A stretch of 64,000 bases of DNA from Apophysomyces variabilis (Eukaryota > Mucoromycota > Mucoromycetes > Mucorales > Mucoraceae): contig MZZL01000405.1 of assembly GCA_002749535.1 (NCBI GenBank), positions 124,001 to 188,000 on the forward strand. The letters are read 5' to 3'. Both the position numbers and the translations under genes were made by a program. The notes below the pieces were generated by a model. It did not search any database and was not told the DNA's origin. It was given only the letters and a program-made list of their open reading frames with translations. How positions within the stretch are numbered: the stretch's first letter is position 1; each line of letters opens with the position of its first letter. Positions 36,887-47,909 of the stretch are shown here, piece after piece.

Positions 36887-37549
36887 ATGATGAAAAGCAA
36901 AAGACCATTAAACCTGTTTGGTTTAGGTATCATGGATCTCAAGTATCTTCTATGCAACCCTTCTGAACCTTACTCGACTCTGACTACGAGAGCACATTGG
37001 TCATTTGAACCCTGGGTTCATCCCCAAACCGCATTTGTTTACCAGGGTCCAATGTGGGATCATTCTCCAAGAAGCAGTTGCAGTACCAGCAGTACCTCGA
37101 GTACTAGTAGCAGCAGCAGCAGCAGCAGTAGTAACACCAGTAACACGAGCCATACGATTGATCATGGCTCTCGTGATACCGATGGAACAGTGACGGCGAC
37201 AGGACGAACGGATACGCGTCGAAAGAGAAGAGTGAGCGATCCTCCGCTTAAACAGAAACAGGCAACGGCTTCCGTACCTCGATCTCGTTCGACCTCATTA
37301 TCCGGTTCTGTCCAAACCAGAACGCCTTGGACGCCTTTAGAAGACGATCTTCTACAACAAGGTTATGATGAGGGCTTATCTTGGGCTATGATTTCTTCCA
37401 CCTATCTTCCTCATCGCTCGAGAGGATGCTGCTGGGGTCGATTCAAAACATTACAGAACAAGAACATGACAAGTCCTAAACAACCTCACTCACGGCTTCT
37501 TTTCAAGCGTCCTTGGAAAGCAGTAGATCTTTCCTGCAAGAGACTTTAA
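36887..37549 (+). CDS. Myb/SANT-like DNA-binding protein
   Basis: About 220 residues. The C-terminal part holds one Myb-like repeat (TPWTPLEDDLLQQGYDEGLSWAMIS followed by LPHRSRGCCWGRFKTL, about residues 138-180), with regularly spaced tryptophans and acidic residues in helix 1. Before it lies a long Ser/Thr run encoded by AGC/AGT repeats, then a basic nuclear-localisation-like RRKRRVSDPP. Single-repeat Myb proteins of this type in fungi are presumed transcription factors; the target is unknown. The start is uncertain: ATG at 36887 is in frame, but TTTGGTTTAG before 36928 looks like an intron acceptor, and ATG 36932 (MDLKYLLCN) may begin the second exon. Confidence 0.72.
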   Translation: MMKSKRPLNLFGLGIMDLKYLLCNPSEPYSTLTTRAHWSFEPWVHPQTAFVYQGPMWDHSPRSSCSTSSTSSTSSSSSSSSSNTSNTSHTIDHGSRDTDGTVTATGRTDTRRKRRVSDPPLKQKQATASVPRSRSTSLSGSVQTRTPWTPLEDDLLQQGYDEGLSWAMISSTYLPHRSRGCCWGRFKTLQNKNMTSPKQPHSRLLFKRPWKAVDLSCKRL

Positions 37550-38365
37550 CTTGGTCTCTTGCTCTGTTGTGTGTCCCATGCCTCCTAAACTAAGAGAGAA
37601 AAGATTAACAATAATGTCCTCTAGTGCCTTTTTGTTTTCTTCTTCCTTTTTTCACCACTTGACCCATGCACCTGTTTTGTTTTCCTACATTTTTATTCCC
37701 TTTTGCGTTCTTTTATCTATATTTGGTTTAGTCTTAGTTTATGCACTATTGACACATTACTTATGCTGTTCGGTTGTTTTTCATACCTTATGCTATGCAC
37801 GCCATACCCCTCCTATCCTTTTTTTATTTTTATTTTTTACCTCGTCATTCTCAAGTTCCCTTCAATGAAAAAGCAAAGTGTTCTTTCCAGTTTTGGAAGA
37901 TCTTAAGAAATGTTGACCCATATCTTATTGAAAGTGAGATGGACACACACAGAAAGAAAGATTCTGCTTTTGTTTGTGTATGCTTCTCTCTATATTCAGC
38001 CAGTATGTTAAGGAACCTAAATAAGGGATCTGTAACGGTAATTAACGAACCAGGGCTCATGAACTACTTTTCTTAGTCTTTGTTCTATACTATTTTCGCT
38101 GCGATGCATAAGAATAGCTTCCATCAACGTCAAATTATACTTGGAGTAACAAATCCAATCTTTTTTCCTTTTCTGCCAAGATTGGGCAAGACGGCAAGAC
38201 AAAGAAAACGTGGGTATGGCGTTGCACTTGGTTTATGTTGAACATTGTCCGGTGTCCGGAATTGCCGCACCCAGGATATACTCCGAAACGCTGTGGTTTG
38301 GCAACCCGACCGTAGAGAAGGACACCTCAGGCGATCTCCAGTGAACTTCCCTTTCGCTCAGACAA
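37550..38365. other. Intergenic, T-rich; eL20 promoter
   Basis: Long pyrimidine-rich stretch on the plus strand (37620-37860), probably untranslated. No gene recognised. The last 150 bases form the promoter of the ribosomal protein gene. Confidence 0.45.
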
Positions 38366-39453
38366 ATGGCTAGAGTGAGTATCGTTAGATTTTCCTTATT
38401 CCATCTATCTACGTTGGCAAGGCGAAAAAAGAAAAGAGTGAGAGAGAGGAGCGGATGACAAAGAATCAAAAGACCCAGCAATCCAGCCATCAAAAACCAT
38501 CCAACCATCCATCCATCCATCCATCGGATAAATAGCGAGAAAGAAAGATACAGCCACTTTAGATTAGAATCGTAACAACATATCATATCCGTACGGCACA
38601 GAAATAATGGCTCATATTGGATGATACTATTGGACTTTTTGGAACGAGAAGAGGGAGATGGGGAGGGATCGGGGGACTATTGCTTTTTTCAATGTGCTTT
38701 GATGAACTATGCCGAATGGAAATGGAATATGTCGCTAACACGTATTCCTTCTTTTTTTTTTTTCTTTTGTCTAGTTCCACGAATACCAGGTAAATTGAAC
38801 GAATTGCTTTTGCATTAGCAAGGAAAAAGCCAAAGAGAGAGAGAGAGATAGACTTATTGTTATGTGGCATGGTGGGTTTAGGTGGTTGGTCGTAAGCTCC
38901 CATCCGAGAAGGAGGTTGCTCCCAAGCTTTACCGCATGCGCATCTTTGCTCCCAATGATGTCGTTGCCAAGTCCCGTTTCTGGTACTTTTTGAAGAAGCT
39001 CCGCAAGGTCAAGAAGGCTGCTGGTGAGATTGTCTCCCTTAACAAGGTAATGTATCTGTACCGACTGGAATGAAGGATGAGGTGTATGCATGTATGGCTC
39101 ACTTGCATCACTAGATCTCCGAGAAGCGTCCTGAGCAGATCAAGAACTTTGGTATCTGGCTCCGTTACGACTCGCGTTCTGGCACCCACAACATGTACAA
39201 GGAATACCGTGGTTTGTCCCGTGTTGAGGTTGTCGAGACCTGTTACCAGGACATGGCTGCCCGCCACCGTGCTCGCTTCGGATCTATCCAGATCATTCGT
39301 GTTGCCGAGATCAAGACCGAGGATGTCCGTCGCCAGTACATCAAGCAGCTCTTGGCTCCCAAGCTTTCCTTCCCCTTGCCTCACCGCGTCCAGCGTGCTC
39401 AGAAGGGTCGTCGCACTCTTTACCAGGCTCACAGACCCTCCACTTTCTACTAA
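38366..39453 (+). CDS. 60S ribosomal protein eL20 (L18a/L20)
   Basis: Large-subunit ribosomal protein. Four exons (38366-38374, 38775-38789, 38882-39046, 39115-39453) give 175 residues, the family length. The N-terminus MARFHEYQVVGRKLP is assembled from a 9-base exon (ATGGCTAGA, followed by a perfect GTGAGT donor), a 15-base exon (encoding FHEYQ) and exon 3. It matches the yeast wording MAHFKEYQVIGR. Later landmarks are [55 protein letters not shown] and FPLPHRVQ. Codons end strongly in C (for example AAG, GTC, CGT/CGC), unlike neighbouring genes, as expected for very high expression. The first intron is 400 bases, the longest in the gene, as is common in ribosomal protein genes. Confidence 0.96.
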
Positions 39454-40659
39454 GCAGCGTTTCCTTTATGTTACGGTTTAGCGGATGGTGAGCGTTAAAT
39501 AAAAGAAAGAACAAAAAAAAAGCGATGCTATTGTGAAGCTTTGTCCATGCAGCAAGGAATGGTTTATAATAAGAAAGTTTGATTATGTGTTACGAAGAGA
39601 TAAGGAAAAAAAAAGGAAAAAGTACTGTACTTTTATCTGCTATTGAGAAAGTAGGCAAGGCGTCTTTGTGTCACTGCATACTGTTTATTGCACAATTTTT
39701 TACGCTACTCTTAATAGGTTTTGCGTTCATGCAAGGATCAAGTTTGCGCTAAAAGGGATATAAATAAGCTTCATTAGTAAATGGATTATGCGGGAAGTAT
39801 ATTTTACTTACGTGAACTTGTCCCTTCCGTGGACACAAAATTCATTCGAGCAGCGTAAAAGAATGTTCATGGTTAGTAAATGGAAGGATAGCTTGACATT
39901 TTTTTTTTTTACTTACCCCGGAAGGGTAATCCTAACCAAAGGTAGGGACCAGTATAATGTAACGCACTGCAGAGGGCTTGAAGCGATGCAACACCTGGCG
40001 AGGACTTGGAAGCAGAAGATAATGAATGACACTGCATAACCAGACAAGATTTATTTTTCACTTGCCTAGTGGAGTGCAGGGAGCTTACTCGCACAACCAA
40101 GGTGGTTTCGGGACAGAGGTCATGCAGGCTAAAGGATACAGAAGAGGGATATCAGTCATTCTGTACATATGATCAATGCGAAGTACATACCCGGGATACT
40201 TGTGGAGAACAGAGCCAAAGAATTGAAAAGATGTTGTCCCTTCGCTTTTAAATAGTACGTGATTACTGAAACCAAAAATCACAGTTATGGATAAGAAATC
40301 AATGGATGTCTTATAGATGACAACAATTCAGAGATAAGACAACAATCCTCCCAAGAGTAAAAATGGACTCAGTCTGATAGAAGGTCTTGAACAGAATGGA
40401 ACATCTGTAGAGGAAATAAACCCTCTTCGTTTGTTTCTATACGTCATTGATACTATCATCTCCGTTTCTATCAGTTATGGTATTAGAAGCTGTCAGGGCA
40501 ATGTACCCCAGTTCTGATTCTGCTCAATTGTATTGCCTTATATTCCGCTTTTATTTTCCCTGCATGTAGTTATGCTCTTCTTTTCTTCTATTATATTTTA
40601 AACTTTGTCTATTAGGCGATCACAAAAGATTGAATTGCCACGGAATGAACGCATAGTAT
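39454..40659. other. Intergenic, nothing recognised
   Basis: Several short frames between 39788 and 40282 have no family resemblance. The stretch leads into the Tc1/mariner relic and may include non-coding parts of that element. Confidence 0.45.
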
Positions 40660-40896
40660 CTTGTCATAGGTAATGTACCCATCCATACACCAGTCAAGGT
40701 TAAGCAGTTGGTCGAAGAAAGAGGATACAAAGGTCTCTATCTTCCTCTCTACTCTCCCTTTCTCAACCCAATAGAAGAGTTTTGGGCCAAAGTGAAGGCT
40801 AGGGTAAGAAGGGAGCCCTTACAAGGTGACTATAACCTTCAAGAACGTATTGTTCAAGAAGCGCGAAAAGTAAAGCGCCTAGACTGTCAAGGATGA
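40660..40896 (+). pseudogene. Tc1/mariner-type DDE transposase fragment
   Basis: The C-terminal third of a DDE_3 (Tc1/mariner superfamily) transposase reads LVIGNVPIHTPVKV, then YLPLYSPFLNPIEEFWAKVK. The NPIEEFW glutamate, the third catalytic acid, is intact. The second catalytic position, normally the Asp of the D-N-x-P-x-H motif, has become Gly (GGT at about 40669). No first-Asp region is recognisable upstream. The fragment is dead and 5'-truncated. Confidence 0.82.
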
Positions 40897-41437
40897 ATCA
40901 GACACTCGGAGAGCTTTTTCGTTAGATGCAAAAAATAGAGAACCACTTCTTTAAATAAACTGGTCTTGTTGTGGTTGGAAATAAACTATCTCAGTATATA
41001 GTGAACATGGACACGATTTCACGCAAAGAAGGGTAGTCTGACCGCTAATATTTCATCTAATCATGCAAAGGTATTCTTTGGATTACGCAAAAACACGCAG
41101 ACAAATAGGAAAATCCCAGTAAACCCATCCTACAGTCTTTTGAACGTCATCGTAGTATGAAAATTTGCCCTCCTAAGGAAGGATTCTCTGAACCAATACC
41201 GGCAGTATATCTTGCAAAACGCGAGTCAAAAGTATGAAAAATCTATTGTTGACCAACAGAGAAAGGGAGAGGATGCGAACCATGAGGTTCTCCTCTTTTT
41301 CGTTTTCGCTTATTGCATTATTCCACTTTTCGCCCATCGCTCCCGGTTAATTATTTTTCCTTCGAGGCAGCAGAACGTCACGAACACGGCCAGCGTGTCG
41401 CGTTTTCTGGCGTCTTGTCGTCTTACCAAAAAGAAAC
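40897..41437. other. Intergenic; promoter of the RFC subunit
   Basis: No coding sequence recognised before the ATG at 41438. Confidence 0.45.
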
Positions 41438-42830
41438 ATGTCATCTATGGAAATCGATTCCTCGTCGTCCAATGCCAATACTGACACATACAATTTGCCC
41501 TGGTAATAAAGACGCTTTAAAACCGTTTTTCTTTCATTGTTCTGATATCCGATCAGGTTGGAGAAGCACCGACCCATTGTTTTGGACGACATTGTCGGAA
41601 ACGAAGACACGGTCATGCGACTGAAAGCCGTGGCACGCGATGGCAATCTGCCCAATGTCATTCTTACTGTACGGTTCTATGCCCAGAAAATCGTTTGATT
41701 ATGGAGCAGATCTGATCTTTTTTTCTAGGGCACACCAGGTATTGGTAAAACTACAAGCATCTTGTGCCTGGCATACGAAATGCTCGGAGCGGCCTATAAA
41801 GAAGCTGTTTTGGAATTGAATGCATCAGATGATCGGTATGAAATGAGAAACGAGTCTTTAAGGATCTTTGTTTGTTCATAACCTTTCACTAGAGGTATTG
41901 ATGTTGTTCGAAAGCGGATCAAAGATTTTGCCCAAAAGAAAGTGACGCTGCCGCCCGGAAGACACAAGTTGATCATTCTTGACGAAGCGGATAGGTAAAA
42001 ATCCTATTTCTGCAAATGCGCATGGACCATTCGATTTTTTATTTCTGATTCTTTTTTAATTTTGTGAAAAGCATGACCTCAGGCGCACAACAGGCGCTTC
42101 GACGAACGATGGAAACATTCTCTAATACAACTCGATTTGCGTTGGCTTGTAATCAGATCGACAAAATTATCGAGCCTATCCAATCACGATGTAGTATACT
42201 GCGCTTCACAAAACTGTCGGATCAACACATCTTGAAACGCTTACTGGAAGTCTGCCAAAAAGAAAACGTAATGTTGCTCGTATATGGATATACAGAGGAC
42301 TTGCTGAACTCAACATAAAAAAATACGTATTAGGTGCGCTATAACGACGAGGGTTTGGAGGCCTTGATATTTACAGCGGATGGTGATATGCGTCAGGCGA
42401 TAAATAACTTGCAGGCAACATATGATGGCTTTAAATTCGTCAGTTCAGAAAACGTCTTTAAGATTTGCGATCAACCGCATCCCGTTGTCATCCAGCATGT
42501 CTTGAAATGTTGTGCAGAATACAATTTTGACGATGCAGCTTCCTCTTTGCGAGAACTCTATGACTCCGGATATTCGGCTCTTGATATTATCACAACCATT
42601 TTCCGTGTAGTGAAATCGTATACCGAACTTCCTGAATCACAACGTTTAGATTTTATCAAGGTATTTGGGCTCTGCATGACTATCTGTCGCTTTAACGTTA
42701 GGTGTCATCATAGGAAATTGGCATGACACACATGAAGATTCTCGATGGTTACACCAGTATGCTGCAATTATTCGGTTTATTGGGAGCATTGTGTCGGGTA
42801 TCAGAGAAATACATGCCAAAACGAGGATGA
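41438..42830 (+). CDS. Replication factor C small subunit (yeast Rfc4 / human RFC2 type)
   Basis: AAA+ subunit of the RFC clamp loader that opens PCNA at primer ends, also used in checkpoint variants of the complex. Seven exons (41438-41502, 41557-41668, 41729-41835, 41893-41994, 42072-42267, 42334-42660, 42714-42830) give 341 residues. Landmarks: LPWLEKHRP start motif, Walker [22 protein letters not shown], Walker [10 protein letters not shown], the arginine finger within [14 protein letters not shown], and [15 protein letters not shown]. Wording in the C-terminal collar ([23 protein letters not shown]) follows Rfc4/RFC2 more closely than Rfc2, 3 or 5. All ATPase residues are present. The short Ser-rich N-terminus is variable in this family. 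Confidence 0.95.
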
Positions 42831-44017
42831 AGGGGTATAACATATCGACTTTGGACAAGATATCCATTTGCATAGCAGAAATCTGTATAAAAGGAAAAAA
42901 AAATAAGAAAATCCAGTAGGATGCATAAGATTAAAAATTAGCTAATGAGGCATCTTTCAACAACGCCTTTTGCATTTCAACCGAAAGATGAACCTTTTTG
43001 TTCATTGTGTGATGGCCAGTTCATTCCAAACTTTCCGAATACAGTACAATGGGGCACAGGGCGAACTCCATTCTCGTTGAACTTATGCTAAAGAAAAAAA
43101 TCCAGACGCTTTATGGATAATTAGACGTACTGAGCTGCAATTCTCTACGATGCAAGTCGTCTTAAAACGATGTTTAAGCCTTAATTCATTGACGGCAGAA
43201 ACAACCTCTCCCCGGATTTTCGTTTCTTTGCATGATTCTGTCACTTCGTTGCTCTGCCATTCTACTGGTACGGAGAGCAATTGAGTAGTGAGAATGACTC
43301 TCAGCCAGTCATTGTTCTGTAATTTACCAGGCATAACTCAGACAATGCAGCTTTAACAATGTCTCTTCTCATTTATAAAGTATCCCTAATTGTATAGCTG
43401 CAAGAAGAAAATGGAAATGGGCATTAATCTATTTCTTGGCATGTTGTCAGGATACGTTCGTCTATGTCATGTTACATTCGATTTGGATGATATATCTCAA
43501 ATCGCGCCATAACGAGTGGTCATTTTTTCTGTTTCGTTTCAAGTAGTAATGAGAAAGAGCTTTAATGATCAATGTTCTATCGCGTTAATGTGGGATCACA
43601 AAAAAGAGGGAGTTCAGTACGTGTGAAAGCCAAAGAAACAAGGAAAGAGGCTCGTGATACAATGATTGTTTCAGAATAAGTTAAGGCAAGTCTGTCGATT
43701 TGTACCAATAAAAGCAAGCGAGCAGCAGTTTATCTTTTTTGTCGGTTTGGCCATGTGGAAAGAAATCAATACAATAACAGTAAAATAATGGTATACGAAG
43801 TAGAGGAAGTCTTTGTATGACAAGAGAGAGAGACACAGAGAGGGAAGGGAAGATCAGTGTGCAAAAGAGAAAGAGAGAGAGAGAGAGAGAAAAGAGTGGT
43901 CAAATCTCCGAGAGAACTGCCAAGTTGGCTTTTTTTTTCTTCTTGCTTTTTTAACTCTTTCGTCACTCACTTCTTTTTTTCCCTTCTTCTTCCGTCACTC
44001 CATGCACTTGTGTCCGA
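42831..44017. other. Intergenic with GA-rich simple repeat
   Basis: No gene recognised. A (GA)n tract lies at about 43868-43892 just upstream of the UBL3 gene, in a likely promoter or 5' untranslated region. A pyrimidine-rich tract follows at 43929-43990. Confidence 0.5.
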
Positions 44018-44842
44018 ATGGCGAGTCAAGGAAACCATCATATGGCAGAGGTCGAACAAACCACAACTACCTCCCCATTGCAATCCTCATTACCGCCGTC
44101 TGTACCTCCGACACTTTCATCGTACGCTTATGATGTTGACCGATCCACTGCACCCACAACCGAACATGGTGATAACATCTCTGCTACTGCCATTCGATCG
44201 CCTTCTAATCCCGCCAGTGTTTCCCATTCACCTCTCCCGTCCCTACAAACCTACCAAGAATCATCCCTCGAAGACGATGAAGATAAAGTACCGGCTGATA
44301 AAGTGCATTTGACCATGTTATTGGTCTCAGGAAACAGATACACTTTTGAGTTTGATCCATCCGCTACCATAGCACAGGTAAAACAGTTGGTTCATGACCA
44401 GTGGCCACAAGGTAAGAAAGCCCAGCGGCATGATTCCTTCGGAGTTATCAATCAGGTCATTTTTTTCAGAGTGGTCTGATCGATCCCAACCATCTGTCAA
44501 CAGTCTGGAGGTCGTCTATCTCGGAAAGTTTCTCGAAAATGAATCCACCTTAGAATGTAAATCAAAAAAGAAAATAGACTACGTTTATTTCGCACTGTTG
44601 CATGAATGACGCTCATGCGGTTTTCTCCATTTTCCAGCCAATCGATTACGAGGTGGCCACACAACCACCGTTCATCTTATCGTCCGTCAATTTAGCAACA
44701 AAGCAGAAGGTAAAAAAGGGAGGAAAGGAAAAGAGAGATGTCTTTGGACAAAACATTGGAAGAGATTTTTCTTTTGACTCTTTTTGTAGATACCAAGAGC
44801 GTTGACGCTGTTCCTCGGTGTAAATGTTGTATAATACTTTAG
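44018..44842 (+). CDS. UBL3/MUB-type membrane-anchored ubiquitin-fold protein
   Basis: Four exons (44018-44411, 44470-44556, 44638-44709, 44790-44842) give 201 residues. The ubiquitin-like domain starts about residue 92: ADKVHLTMLLVSGNRYTFEF, then LVHDQWPQEWS, LEVVYLGKFLENESTLE, HTTTVHLIVR. This order matches human UBL3 and plant MUB proteins. The C-terminus is RCKCCIIL, a CaaX box with Leu at the end (geranylgeranyl-type) preceded by two more cysteines that could be palmitoylated. There is no diglycine, so it is not conjugated to targets. UBL3 sorts proteins to small extracellular vesicles in animals; MUBs hold E2 enzymes at the plasma membrane in plants. The N-terminal 90 residues, Ser/Thr/Pro-rich, are an extension absent from human UBL3. 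ATG at 44042 is an alternative start. Confidence 0.9.
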
Positions 44843-46354
44843 AAGGAACTTTTTTCTGTTCTTTGTTTACCTTTCCTATCTTTTTCCATGTAGTACTGTG
44901 ACCCCAATGCCGTAATTGCCCTTTTTTCTTTTTTCTTTCCTCTTTGTTTGTTATTTCTCCACTATCGACCTTTCCTCTCCATAGCTGGTAACCACATCGT
45001 TCTATGGCCCATTTCAACCATAAAAAGGAAGAGAGCATTCTTTAGATATTGATAAAGAACGCTCCTCAAAACGACATTGAACGCACGGTGATCCATGGAT
45101 TTCCTTTTACTGCAAAGGAGACATCCAAAAAGGAAATCCGAACATGCTAACATGATACCTTTCAAACATTGGGCCGATGACATGCACACATTATGTTGAA
45201 TTTGGGTAAGGTTCGCCCGGGACAAGGTTGTGGGCCCTCAACATTTCTGTTATTACCAAAATCACTTGTATGTTACTGCTTCATGAGATTATCTCTCTTC
45301 TTCAGGTTCAACTAATTCCCGTTTTTAACCTTTCTTTGGTGTGACCCAAGGCTTTCATGTAGCAAGGCCGCAAAGACTACTGTGAGGGGTTTAGTATTTA
45401 AAAAGATATAACTGTCCACGATGAAGAATGACAAAAATGGGCGGATCAATCTGACAGTAGGGTGTCCATTCATAAGCATAAGAATAAATGAGTGGGTAGC
45501 CAATGAATAGAATAGTAATCGAGAAAATGGTCAAATAACTCCTTTCGTATCAATATATCGGAGAATAGCGGAAAGAAAGGAAACATGTCGAGAAATACCC
45601 CGATGCTAATAAAGTACTCTTCTTGCTCACAGTTGGCAAAGGATTAATACTATATCAGCGTCATCTGAGCTGTCTTTCTCTTGGCTGATTTTCATCCTAT
45701 TGGACTAATATCAAAGCGATCTGCATATATGCAATGGAACGGGCAATATCCATGAGTGGTGAATAGGTGAACAGTAGCCACTGTTTTCTTATGCTCATAT
45801 ATGAGGATGTATCCCCTAATTAATGTCGTTTCATTCAGAGACAATACGATGCAACTTGCTATTGAATACCAAGGAGTCACGCTTTACATATGATCCGCCG
45901 AGTGCAAAGCACAGAGACCTCGGGAATCTCATGCACTCTGCGTGGCTTACATTGGCGAACTGAACCATAAAGCAATGCATGTTTTTCTTCATGAAGCCAA
46001 GTTCACAGATACACTGAATACTTTACTGTAAGCTGTTTAGTAAGGTGTTTTACTTATTGCAGGAGGATCTGACGATCAGAAAGTGATTTCGGGGTAACGT
46101 TCCGGTCAGTCGAGGAAGAAAAGATCTCCTCTGCACAACAATAAACGAACCATTCGTACGACAAGGCGATATTTGAATATCATTCTTGGTATGCTTTCGA
46201 TTGATAAGCTTGGAAAACTAGTTCACCGAGGTTTTACTTATGGGCAGCAAAAAGGCGTTCTCTCTGACTGCATGCTGAGCCAATGGAGTTCCAATTTCCT
46301 GCTGTTTTCCCCTTCCCAACACATATACACGTTTTGCTCTCTCTCTCTCCCCCC
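44843..46354. other. Intergenic, nothing recognised
   Basis: Short frames on both strands lack family resemblance or splice context. Contains CT-rich sequence just before the CHMP1 start. Confidence 0.45.
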
Positions 46355-47300
46355 ATGAGTGGATTGGAAAGTAACGATGAGCAGATAGATCACAACTGAT
46401 TATCGGGTTCTGTTGGATACTGATCTTTCTATTTTACAGGAAATCTGTTCCAGCTGAAGGTACACGGACAAAGGGAAACATGAGTTTGCATCTCAACAGA
46501 GATCCTCCTGTCTAGTTCACCGCCAAGCAATTGCTCAAGCAATCGAAAAAATGCCAGAAGGATGAAGCAGCCGAGAAACTGAAAGTGAAAAAGGTTGGAT
46601 TCCAACCAATGGACCTTTTTGTTCAGGGTTCCAAGTTGACATAGTATGCTATTAGGCAATACAAGCTGGGAATATGGAAGGCGCTCGTATCTATGCAGAA
46701 AATGCCATCCGAAAGAAGAACGAATCGCTGAACTTGTTACGATTATCTTCACGGATCGATGGAGCTGTTAGCCGTATCCAAACAGCAATCACCATGCGAA
46801 AGGTTGGACAAAGGATAACATAGCGTATCTTGGGATAAATTTATAGGTGTATTATTTTAGGTATCCTCGTCCATGGCAAATGTGGTCAAAGGAGTGGATA
46901 AAGCGATGGAGTCAATGAACTTGGAAAAGGTAAATCCGTTACCGAATAACCCCCTCAAAAAAAAAGATCGAGAGAGACAAAGCGGCAAATCAGGAAGTAC
47001 TGAGAAAGGGGATTCTGATAGATTTCCATGGTCATGGATAAATTTGAATCACAACTGGAAGATTTGGACGTTCAAGCAAGTACAGTGGAAGGTGCTATGG
47101 TCGGATCGTCCTCTGGATTGACATCTGAAAGCGAGGTGGACCTTTTGATGAAGCAAGTGGCAGATGAGCAGAGTTTGGAGCTCACCCAACGACTGCTTGA
47201 TTTGGAACCAAGCAAGGTGTTGGCGAAACCTGTGGCAGAAGCAGACATAGAAGATCAAGATACCATACTTACAAGGAGATTGCAAGCTCTGAGAAACTAA
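46355..47300 (+). CDS. ESCRT-III subunit CHMP1/Did2 (Vps46)
   Basis: Charged multivesicular body protein that recruits and regulates Vps4 during endosomal sorting and membrane scission. Six exons (46355-46370, 46440-46459, 46516-46593, 46656-46802, 46861-46929, 47022-47300) give 202 residues. The start MSGLERNLFQLKFTAKQL is built from exons of 16 and 20 bases plus exon 3. Next come [20 protein letters not shown], the basic helical core, and an acidic C-half. The last residues [13 protein letters not shown] form a MIT-interacting motif (MIM1: D/E-x-x-L-x-x-R-L-x-x-L-R) that binds Vps4. Length and residue pattern agree with CHMP1 throughout. The tiny exons are supported by exact phase and by the family N-terminus. 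Confidence 0.94.
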
Positions 47301-47909
47301 TAATAAGAAAGGTCTTGCTATTTCGAAACATCAAGACGTTTTGTTTCAGGGATCCCGTTACAAGTTTCATTTACATCCTCGAAAGTTTGCCCTAACCATT
47401 TTTTTTAAAAGTTCCATGTTTATCCATAGATCAACTGTCGTCATATTTGATGCTAGATGGTCTCAGTTCATGTATTTTATCCTAGACACGGATATAGGCT
47501 CTTTCAGGAATCAGTTTCAATAATATAAAAAAATGGCAAGAGACATTTACTCTAGGTGTTATCACTTTAGTTTAAAGCTCGATCAATTGATTTATTCCTG
47601 CTAATGCTCCTCTAGCAACAGCTTCAGATGTTTTCTCAACAATGGTAAAGTTTAAAACAGGCATAGGACGAAAAATCCCCTCGAAATAGAAAATAAAATA
47701 AAATAAAAGCGCGAGTCATTCCTTGTCCCTAAATACATATAAAAAGTGGGATTGTAATAACATCCTATATCTGCATCCTTTTATTTTTTTTTTGCACGTA
47801 AGTTTAGCTTAGTCCAGTCAAAAAAGCGAGGTGAATCATCCAAAGTCTTCCTTAATCTGAAAATAACGCATCCTCAGGCCTTGTTTTTTCTTGTCTTGTC
47901 TTATTAACA
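47301..47909. other. Intergenic, nothing recognised
   Basis: A 60-residue frame (47341-47523) is not supported by any family. The rest is AT-rich. Confidence 0.45.

Noticed and set aside
39077..39481. 134-residue plus-strand frame and 167-residue minus-strand frame over eL20
   Set aside because: Out-of-frame shadows made possible by the strong codon bias of eL20.
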